7,430 nucleotides of DNA, from positions 1-7,430 of the forward strand of contig CALGXU010000385.1 of assembly GCA_937935205.1 (NCBI GenBank), in the 5' to 3' direction. The position numbers and the translations under genes were made by a program. Under the pieces are notes generated by a model. It saw only the letters and a list, made by a program, of their open reading frames with translations, made no database searches and was not told the DNA's origin. Source of the DNA: an uncultured Rothia sp. (GTDB taxonomy: Bacteria; Actinomycetota; Actinomycetes; Actinomycetales; Micrococcaceae). This document shows positions 1-4,730 of this stretch, piece by piece (the first letter of the stretch is position 1; every line of letters begins with the position of its first letter).

Positions 1-758
1 ATCAGCAGCATGATAATCAGCGGAATATACGCCGCCGCCAAGAACCAAGACGCGTTACCAATGTAAATCGCTTCCCAATCCTCACCGATGCTCCAGCCCG
101 CAAGCGAGGTCAAGAAAACCAAAGCAAGCAGGAACGCAATACCGTTGAGCACCCAGTAGACGGTGCGGTCATCACGAATCGGCTCCACACCCGGCACCGT
201 GCCGCGCACACGGAACGGAGCGCTCAACTTACCCAGCGTCGCCGAGTAGATACGCGGCATACCCAGTGCACGGTCCTTCTCGCCGTAACCGCGTGCGACA
301 CGCCAATGGACGCGGCCCAAAAGCGCCCCCAGGTACACCATGAAGAACGGCAGAATCAGCGCCGGCAACAGAATACCGTCGTACACGATATCCCAGTACA
401 GGGTGAAGATGGAGACCGCCACAATCCAGGCCCACAGATACATGATGACGTGGAACCAGCCGCTAATCACGCCGGCGCCCTCAATAGAATCCAGCTTCTT
501 CTTCGCCTTCTTCGTGGCGCTACCCTTACGGGAGGAGCTTAGCGGCGCACCCATCGCGGTACGTTCCGCCGTGGCGCGGCGCGCCTCATCAACGGGCGAG
601 CCAGACACCTCAAGATACAGGTCGGCCGCCTTCTCCTTCTTGATGGGCACCGGGTAGGCGATATCCACCAGCAGGCACAAGCCCAGGTACACCATGAAGG
701 CGATCAGCCACACGTCGCGTAGCTGCTCCATAGGCAGTCCCAGAGCGCTCAAATCCAT
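1..758 (-). CDS. Multi-pass membrane protein of unknown function, 3' end outside window
   Basis: An open frame runs from ATG (758-756) to the left edge with no stop; 252 codons are seen, so the C-terminus is missing. The start follows a near-perfect Shine-Dalgarno sequence. Hydrophobic stretches that look like membrane segments lie at about residues 16-35, 100-121, 128-148, 201-221 and 234-252. Between the first and second is a long hydrophilic loop (about 36-99) with a lysine-rich patch (residues 77-89), probably cytoplasmic. A second polar stretch (about 150-200) is rich in Arg and Gly. I recognise no family motif and assign no function. It starts 32 nt after the hemL stop on the same strand, so it is probably the second gene of a hemL transcript. 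That placement alone does not show a role in heme synthesis. Codon use is ordinary for the window, and the protein is almost certainly real. Confidence 0.88.
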   Translation of the reverse strand, partial: MDLSALGLPMEQLRDVWLIAFMVYLGLCLLVDIAYPVPIKKEKAADLYLEVSGSPVDEARRATAERTAMGAPLSSSRKGSATKKAKKKLDSIEGAGVISGWFHVIMYLWAWIVAVSIFTLYWDIVYDGILLPALILPFFMVYLGALLGRVHWRVARGYGEKDRALGMPRIYSATLGKLSAPFRVRGTVPGVEPIRDDRTVYWVLNGIAFLLALVFLTSLAGWSIGEDWEAIYIGNASWFLAAAYIPLIIMLL

Positions 759-764
759 GAGCGG

Positions 765-775
765 CTCACCTCCTT
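765..775 (-). promoter_or_regulatory. Strong ribosome binding site of the membrane-protein gene
   Basis: On the minus strand the sequence AAGGAGGTGAG lies in the short gap after the hemL stop. The GGAGG core is 10 nt before the ATG at 758. It is the strongest Shine-Dalgarno match in the window. It fixes the start and suggests efficient independent re-initiation downstream of hemL. Confidence 0.85.
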
Positions 776-790
776 ACGTCTCTCGAACCC

Positions 791-2140
791 TTACGCGGAA
801 GCAGCGGCGGCGGCTGCAGCCGGAAGAGCCGAGATGATACGGTCCATCGCCTCATCGTCGTGGGCGGCAGAAACGAACCATGCCTCGAACGCGCTCGGCG
901 GCAGGTAGACGCCGGATTCGAGCATAGAGTGGAAGAACGCGTTGTAGCGGCTGGTTGCCGAGGCCTTGATGTCGGCGTAGTTGTGCACGCCCGCTTCGGA
1001 GGTACCGAACGCCACCGAGAAGAGGTTACCGGCGCTCTGGATGGAGTGGTCTACACCGGCGGCGTTGAAGACCTCGGTCAGCGCCTGCTGCAGCTGGGCG
1101 CTACGCGAATCCAGGTGCGCGTAGACGGCGGCATCAGCCAGGGTCAGGGTCGTAATGCCCGCCGCAACGGACAGCGGGTTACCGGAGAGGGTACCCGCCT
1201 GGTAGACGGGGCCGACCGGCGCCAGGTGCTCCATGATCTCACGCTTACCGGCCAGCGCCGCGATGGGCATACCGCCACCAATGACCTTGCCGAACGTGAA
1301 AATATCGGGAACCCAGCTGCCATCCTCGGGAGCCGCATAACCCCAGTAACCAGCCGAAGACACACGGAAACCGGTCAGCACCTCATCAAAAATGACGAGC
1401 GCACCGTTCGCGTGAGCAATCTCGTGCAGGCCACGGTTGAAACCGGGCTCGGGGGTCACCACACCCATGTTGCAGGGCGCCGCCTCAGTAATAATTGCGG
1501 CAATCTGACCCTCGTGGTTCGCGAACGCCTCACGCACAGCGTCCAGGTCGTTGTAGGGCAGAACGATGGTCTCCGCGGCGGTTGCGGCAGTCACACCGGC
1601 AGAACCCGGCAGCGCCAGGGTAGCCACACCCGAACCCGCCTCAGAAAGCAGCGCATCCACGTGACCGTGGTAGCAGCCCGCAAACTTAATAATCTTGTCG
1701 CGACCGGTCACACCACGCGCCAGACGAATCGCAGTCATCGTCGCCTCAGTACCGGTCGACACCATACGCACCTGATCAATCGCGCCGGGAATCACCGCGT
1801 TAATACGGTTGACCACCAGCTCAGCCAGCTCAGCCTCCGGCGCGCTCGCCGCACCAAAGGACAGGCCGCGCTCAGCCGCCTGCTGAACAGCCTCAACCAC
1901 CTGCGGATGCGCGTGACCCAGAATCGACGGACCCCACGAGCAGACCAGGTCAACGTACTCGTTGCCGTCCGCATCGTACAGGTAAGCGCCCTTAGCCTTC
2001 GCCGCAAACGCAGGGGTGCCGCCCACAGAATTGAAGGCACGCACCGGGGAATTCACGCCGCCGGGAATCACCGCGCGAGAACGCTCAAACAGCTTCTCGC
2101 TGGCTTCGTGGTGCAGCGGGTGGGTAGAGGAAGGAATCAT
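791..2140 (-). CDS. hemL: Glutamate-1-semialdehyde 2,1-aminomutase (HemL)
   Basis: This PLP enzyme of the cytoplasm converts glutamate-1-semialdehyde into 5-aminolevulinate, the last step of the C5 route to heme and other tetrapyrroles. The 449 residues have the usual family length. Visible hallmarks in order are the N-terminal VIPGGVNSPVRAF (24-36), the STGTEA cofactor phosphate loop (128-133), CYHGH (156-160), NMGVV (224-228), FDEV with the pyridine-nitrogen aspartate D252, and TFGKVIGGG with the Schiff-base lysine K285. QAGTLSGNP follows at 314-322. The C-terminus ends in an alanine-rich tail (440-449). I chose the ATG at 2140 because GAAAGG lies 10 nt upstream; an in-frame TTG at 2158 would add six residues but overlaps that ribosome binding site. 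The gene follows the ThrE-like gene after a 209-nt gap with its own promoter-like signals, and is followed closely by a membrane-protein gene. No other heme gene is in view. Confidence 0.97.
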   Translation of the reverse strand: MIPSSTHPLHHEASEKLFERSRAVIPGGVNSPVRAFNSVGGTPAFAAKAKGAYLYDADGNEYVDLVCSWGPSILGHAHPQVVEAVQQAAERGLSFGAASAPEAELAELVVNRINAVIPGAIDQVRMVSTGTEATMTAIRLARGVTGRDKIIKFAGCYHGHVDALLSEAGSGVATLALPGSAGVTAATAAETIVLPYNDLDAVREAFANHEGQIAAIITEAAPCNMGVVTPEPGFNRGLHEIAHANGALVIFDEVLTGFRVSSAGYWGYAAPEDGSWVPDIFTFGKVIGGGMPIAALAGKREIMEHLAPVGPVYQAGTLSGNPLSVAAGITTLTLADAAVYAHLDSRSAQLQQALTEVFNAAGVDHSIQSAGNLFSVAFGTSEAGVHNYADIKASATSRYNAFFHSMLESGVYLPPSAFEAWFVSAAHDDEAMDRIISALPAAAAAAASA

Positions 2141-2150
2141 CGTATCGGTG

Positions 2151-2156
2151 CCTTTC
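2151..2156 (-). promoter_or_regulatory. Ribosome binding site deciding the hemL start
   Basis: GAAAGG on the minus strand lies 10 nt before the ATG at 2140. The alternative TTG start (2158-2156) shares its last base with this site and has no comparable site upstream, so the ATG is preferred. Confidence 0.65.
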
Positions 2157-2216
2157 AACAGAGACGGCGAACTAAAGAATTACAAGGGACGACGTGCAAT
2201 GGGCAACGGAGCCCGC

Positions 2217-2229
2217 ACGCTACTAGCGT
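2217..2229 (-). promoter_or_regulatory. Perfect 13-bp dyad downstream of the putative hemL promoter
   Basis: ACGCTA and TAGCGT flank a single central base, giving perfect 6-bp arms. With a 1-nt centre it is a poor RNA hairpin and fits a protein-binding dyad better. It lies about +7 to +20 relative to a start predicted from the -10 box at 2243-2248, a usual position for a repressor operator. The regulator is unknown. Confidence 0.4.
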
Positions 2230-2242
2230 CCCGTACCTAACC

Positions 2243-2248
2243 ATCATA
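2243..2248 (-). promoter_or_regulatory. Putative hemL -10 box
   Basis: TATGAT on the minus strand fits the actinobacterial TANNNT -10 pattern, inside the context CCTATGAT. No good -35 box is seen at normal spacing; TTGTCA lies 22 nt upstream, too far. A start near 2236 would give a leader of about 95 nt. The box before the ThrE-like gene has the similar context CCTATGCT, which gives some support. Confidence 0.4.
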
Positions 2249-2266
2249 GGCGCTACAGATGAACCG

Positions 2267-2283
2267 CAGGTGACAAGCACCTG
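2267..2283. repeat. Inverted repeat CAGGTG-N5-CACCTG upstream of hemL
   Basis: The two 6-bp arms are perfect complements around a 5-nt centre. The dyad covers the region where the -35 element of the putative hemL promoter should lie. A second copy of its AGGTGAC half occurs at 2295-2301, 26 bp away in the same orientation, so alternative pairings are possible. No T-run follows on either strand, so it is not a terminator. A transcription-factor site is the more likely reading. Confidence 0.45.
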
Positions 2284-2349
2284 AACGTACCGAAAGGTGA
2301 CGATAAAACACAACAGACAAGTTAGGGAACAGAAAGGATGCGCAACGCG

Positions 2350-3717
2350 CTAACGCAGGTGCCGGTCAGTATCCAGACGGTTGAGCACCTGAGTGTCCTG
2401 ATCAAACAGCCAGTTCTTATCAAAGAGCAGACGCACAAACGCCAGGCCCATACCCAACGCCATGAAAATCAGCAGGGACTGCACAAAACCGCTCGCCGCC
2501 GAATACATGTCACCACTGGCAAAATGCGACATGGAACGGTAGAACGGCACGCCCGGAACCATCGTCACCACCGCCGGCACCGACAGGGAAATACGCGTGT
2601 ACTTACGCTGATGCAGCGGCGCCACAATCTCAGCCAAAATACCCACACCAAACACGGCAATCGTCGCCGCCATATGCGCGGGCATACCCGCCTCCACCAT
2701 GTGAATACGGGCGGGGTTCGCCACCGCAGCAATCACGCCACCCCACACACACGCCACCGGGGAGGCGGCAAAAAGCATCGCGAAGCCAGCCGCCGCAACA
2801 CCCGAGGAAAGCACCTGCAACACCAAATACAGGGTCGGATCCAGAGTAAGAGGTGCCGGAGTAGCCAACGGCAGGTGGAAGAGTGAACCCAAAACCCACA
2901 CCGCAAACGACGCACTCAGCAACAACAAACCCACATAGGTTAGACGCGAAATACCCGCCAAAAAGTCCATGCGAGAAATGTCGAGCATGCCCGTCACCAT
3001 GGGGAAGCCGGGCACCAAGAACAGTACCGACGAAATAAAACCAATCATATGGTTCGGGCTAATCCAACCCGCCGCGACCAGCACATTGACAACCGCAATG
3101 TACAGGCCGGCCGCCAAGAAACCGCACGCCATCCAGGTGGCCAGGTGGCTCACACCGCGCTTGAGCAGGGTCGAACGCAGAAACTGGCCGGCACCAGCGG
3201 CGAGGAACACGACCGAGCACTCCACCGGACCGCCACGGTTCAAGAACGCGAACCCGGCACAGGCCACCGCGGAGGCCAGCGCCAGCATCCAGCGGGTGTA
3301 CAGCGGCTTCGCCGAATCGATACGGTCCAGCTCGGCGTTCGCCTCCGCCGGGGTAATCTTTTCAGGAAGCTCAGAAATGAACTTGCCCAACTGATCCAGC
3401 TTATGAGCGTTAATGCCCATCGTGCGCTGCTCAGCCACCTCGGTACGGAAATTACCGTCCGTGTACGAAGAGGTCGAAATTTCGGTGAAGGTCACCTGCG
3501 CGTGATGCTCCTTCAACCCCACAGCCTTCGCCAAACGCGCCATCGACGCCTTGATACGGTAGGCGCTCGCACCCGACTTCATCAGGATGCGGCCCAGGCG
3601 GAGCACCACCTGAGACTGCGCCACCAAATGCTCATGCGCCAGGCGGGTAGAACCCAAATAAATACTGCGCGTATTAGTGTCGGGGTACGGCTCGGTAGTG
3701 CGGGGCTGATCATCCAT
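2350..3717 (-). CDS. Threonine/serine exporter (ThrE) family protein
   Basis: This 455-residue membrane protein has the single-chain ThrE architecture: a soluble N-terminal region (about 1-137), then two hydrophobic halves corresponding to the domains formerly called DUF1212 and DUF3815. The N-terminal part carries a GASAYRI element (49-55), matching the conserved SGA-x-x-YR start of the family. Membrane segments are suggested at about 141-158, 165-181, 190-215, 223-243, 258-280, 295-315, 320-335, 347-367, 376-392 and 407-431. Each half has a VPG-x-P element (LVPGFP 234-239, MVPGVPFYR 386-394), an internal echo expected of this two-half family. Corynebacterium glutamicum ThrE exports threonine and serine by a proton-driven mechanism; the substrate here is inferred and may differ. 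The start is fixed by GGAAGG 6 nt before the ATG. Its upstream gap holds a -10-like box, a dyad and a tandem repeat, so it is probably transcribed separately from the exonuclease gene. Confidence 0.93.
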   Translation of the reverse strand: MDDQPRTTEPYPDTNTRSIYLGSTRLAHEHLVAQSQVVLRLGRILMKSGASAYRIKASMARLAKAVGLKEHHAQVTFTEISTSSYTDGNFRTEVAEQRTMGINAHKLDQLGKFISELPEKITPAEANAELDRIDSAKPLYTRWMLALASAVACAGFAFLNRGGPVECSVVFLAAGAGQFLRSTLLKRGVSHLATWMACGFLAAGLYIAVVNVLVAAGWISPNHMIGFISSVLFLVPGFPMVTGMLDISRMDFLAGISRLTYVGLLLLSASFAVWVLGSLFHLPLATPAPLTLDPTLYLVLQVLSSGVAAAGFAMLFAASPVACVWGGVIAAVANPARIHMVEAGMPAHMAATIAVFGVGILAEIVAPLHQRKYTRISLSVPAVVTMVPGVPFYRSMSHFASGDMYSAASGFVQSLLIFMALGMGLAFVRLLFDKNWLFDQDTQVLNRLDTDRHLR

Positions 3718-3723
3718 GAGAGG

Positions 3724-3729
3724 CCTTCC
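3724..3729 (-). promoter_or_regulatory. Ribosome binding site of the ThrE-family gene
   Basis: GGAAGG on the minus strand ends 6 nt before the ATG at 3717, a good spacing that supports the chosen start. Confidence 0.7.
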
Positions 3730-3733
3730 GGGT

Positions 3734-3755
3734 CGTGCTATTCACGTGCTATTCG
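3734..3755. repeat. Two head-to-tail 11-bp copies upstream of the ThrE-family gene
   Basis: CGTGCTATTCA is followed immediately by CGTGCTATTCG, so 10 of 11 positions agree. The period is about one helical turn, and the block ends 5 nt from the ribosome binding site. It may be a pair of operator half-sites on one DNA face, or a simple local duplication. Within a transcript starting near 3770 it would lie in the leader. Confidence 0.6.
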
Positions 3756-3759
3756 TTGC

Positions 3760-3773
3760 AGGTGCGGTCACCT
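3760..3773. repeat. Inverted repeat AGGTG-N4-CACCT near the putative ThrE-family promoter
   Basis: Perfect 5-bp arms surround CGGT. The dyad lies just downstream of a -10-like box at 3777-3782, around the expected transcription start. Its arms are the same AGGTG/CACCT as the dyad upstream of hemL, with a centre one base shorter. Confidence 0.4.
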
Positions 3774-3776
3774 TCT

Positions 3777-3782
3777 AGCATA
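3777..3782 (-). promoter_or_regulatory. Putative -10 box of the ThrE-family gene
   Basis: TATGCT on the minus strand fits TANNNT and lies in the context CCTATGCT, close to CCTATGAT before hemL. No convincing -35 hexamer is seen. The leader would be about 50 nt and would include the dyad and the tandem repeat. Confidence 0.35.
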
Positions 3783-3865
3783 GGGGAGAAGCCTCGGCGG
3801 GGATAGTGTTAGCCCGTCAGTAAAGAGGGAGATATGGTGGGCGGCTGAGGGAGGAGAGCGCGAGT

Positions 3866-4561
3866 TTAGCGGCGCACCGGCCAGCGGCCGTCAATGACCT
3901 CAGATTCCTTACCCGGCTGCGTGCGCAACCACGCCTGGAAGCTCGCCGCCTGCTCCGCCGCCCACTGAATCTGCTGCTCGTGCAGCTGGCGCGCATCCAC
4001 GTTGAGAACTTGCGGGAACTGCTCGGTGAGCTTCACCAGCAGACGCTCCGCCGCCAGGGCATCATCAGCGGAAGTGTGCGCATTCTCCAGGGAGACACCG
4101 TACTCGGCGGCAAGAACCTCAAGGGTGCGCTTGCCGCGCTTACGCGGAATCACGTGCTTATGCAGAACATACGGGTCGAGCACCACACCCGGTGGCAGCT
4201 CACCGTTGGCAATATTGTGGCGCAACATCTCGTGATGTAGCACCGAAAAATCGTAGGCGGCATTGAACGCAATAATCGGCACGTCGTCAAGGTTCAGCGC
4301 ACCAATCGCGCCGGCAAGCTCCCACACGACCTCGCGGGCGGGACGGCCGTGCTCACGCGCGTACTCGGTCGTAATACCGTGCACGGCGGCGGCACCGGCG
4401 GGGATCTCAACGCCGGGGTCGGCCAGCCACTCGCCACGGCGCACCACATTACCCTGAGGATCCAGCAGGATCAGGGAAGCAGTCACGATGCGGGCGGTGG
4501 TGACGTCCACACCGGTGGTTTCAAGGTCAAAAGTGGCGCGCAGGCCGTTCATCCAGGTCAT
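3866..4561 (-). CDS. DEDDh-type 3'-5' exonuclease (DnaQ/epsilon-like)
   Basis: This is a 231-residue soluble protein with the RNase H-like exonuclease fold of the DnaQ family, which removes nucleotides from DNA or RNA 3' ends with two metal ions. The four acidic residues and histidine are all visible: D12 and E14 in FDLETTG (Exo I, 11-17), D104 in NAAYDFSVL (Exo II, 100-108), and H162 with D167 in HTSADDA (Exo III, 162-168). The active site therefore looks intact and of DEDDh type. The remaining 60 residues are helical and Gln/Ala-rich; there is no BRCT or UvrC-like extension. It could be a repair or RNA-trimming exonuclease rather than the replicative proofreading subunit; sequence alone does not decide. 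It has no Shine-Dalgarno sequence; a -10-like hexamer 6 nt before the ATG suggests a leaderless message. M4 is an alternative start without better signals. It is divergent from the helicase gene. Confidence 0.93.
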   Translation of the reverse strand: MTWMNGLRATFDLETTGVDVTTARIVTASLILLDPQGNVVRRGEWLADPGVEIPAGAAAVHGITTEYAREHGRPAREVVWELAGAIGALNLDDVPIIAFNAAYDFSVLHHEMLRHNIANGELPPGVVLDPYVLHKHVIPRKRGKRTLEVLAAEYGVSLENAHTSADDALAAERLLVKLTEQFPQVLNVDARQLHEQQIQWAAEQAASFQAWLRTQPGKESEVIDGRWPVRR

Positions 4562-4567
4562 GCTATA

Positions 4568-4573
4568 AGACTA
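4568..4573 (-). promoter_or_regulatory. Putative leaderless-transcript -10 box of the exonuclease gene
   Basis: TAGTCT on the minus strand matches TANNNT and ends exactly 6 nt before the A of the ATG at 4561. The sequence between has no ribosome binding site. Known actinobacterial leaderless genes show this spacing, so transcription may begin at the start codon itself. No clear -35 element is seen. Confidence 0.55.
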
Positions 4574-4614
4574 ACCCAGTAGAGAAGGAGGCGCGCGTCC
4601 GGTGGTCACGCGGC

Positions 4615-4623
4615 TGTGGATAA
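4615..4623 (-). promoter_or_regulatory. Perfect consensus DnaA box in the divergent control region
   Basis: The plus strand reads TGTGGATAA, the exact complement of TTATCCACA, the classical high-affinity DnaA site. It lies about midway in the 169-bp gap between the exonuclease and helicase genes and abuts a 14-bp palindrome. DnaA can act as a transcription regulator at such sites. A single box with no dnaA or dnaN nearby does not make an origin. A chance match is possible. Confidence 0.5.
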
Positions 4624-4636
4624 GCCCCCGGGGGCT
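4623..4636. repeat. Perfect 14-bp GC palindrome AGCCCCCGGGGGCT
   Basis: The palindrome has no spacer, so it would be a poor RNA hairpin but a possible binding site for a symmetric protein. It shares one base with the DnaA box and is followed at once by an AT-rich patch. Confidence 0.55.
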
Positions 4637-4637
4637 G

Positions 4638-4645
4638 TATATTAA
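4638..4645. promoter_or_regulatory. AT-rich patch, possible second promoter in either direction
   Basis: TATATTAA stands out in a very GC-rich region. On the plus strand TATATT is preceded by TG, like an extended -10 box; on the minus strand it reads TAATAT within TTAATATA. If used rightwards, the helicase message would carry a leader of about 80 nt containing the hairpin at 4688-4712. It could instead be an easily melted stretch beside the DnaA box. Confidence 0.3.
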
Positions 4646-4687
4646 GTCGCCGGGGCGGCGCATAAGCAACCGACGAGCCCACATGAC

Positions 4688-4712
4688 GGGCGGCGGGGCG
4701 TACCCGCCGCCC
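4688..4712. repeat. Perfect 10-bp-stem hairpin upstream of the helicase gene
   Basis: GGGCGGCGGG pairs without mismatch with CCCGCCGCCC around a 5-nt loop. It ends 6 nt before the helicase -10 box and covers the place where a -35 element would be. It has no T-run after it, and no convergent gene needs a terminator here. It may be an operator, a cruciform, or a leader structure if transcription starts further upstream. Confidence 0.6.
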
Positions 4713-4718
4713 ACCCGA

Positions 4719-4724
4719 TAGACT
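4719..4724 (+). promoter_or_regulatory. Putative leaderless-transcript -10 box of the helicase gene
   Basis: TAGACT fits TANNNT and ends exactly 6 nt before the ATG at 4731. No Shine-Dalgarno sequence precedes the ATG. The TAG of this box is also an in-frame stop, so the reading frame cannot begin upstream of it, which fixes the ATG as the start. It mirrors the box before the divergent exonuclease. Confidence 0.6.
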
Positions 4725-4730
4725 GAAACC

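Noticed and set aside
2141..2158. TTG start giving hemL six more residues
   Set aside because: It overlaps the GAAAGG that properly serves the ATG at 2140, and has no better ribosome binding site of its own.
860..2284. 474-codon open frame on the plus strand opposite hemL
   Set aside because: It is antisense to an unmistakable hemL. Its product is Arg/His/Gly-rich with no fold signature, as expected from the complement of GC-rich codons.
2330..2352. Terminator after the ThrE-family gene (GCGC-GTT-GCGC at the stop codon)
   Set aside because: The stem is only 4 bp and no convincing T-run follows directly.
2338..3783. Open frames on the plus strand opposite the ThrE-family gene (2338-2886, 2969-3394, 3049-3783)
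   Set aside because: They are shadows of a well-supported membrane protein, with basic low-complexity products and no start signals.
4615..4623. Replication origin
   Set aside because: Only one DnaA box was seen, with no box cluster and no dnaA, dnaN or other origin-marker gene in the window.
4688..4712. Hairpin as an intrinsic terminator
   Set aside because: No T-run follows on either strand, and the flanking genes diverge, so no transcript is expected to end here.
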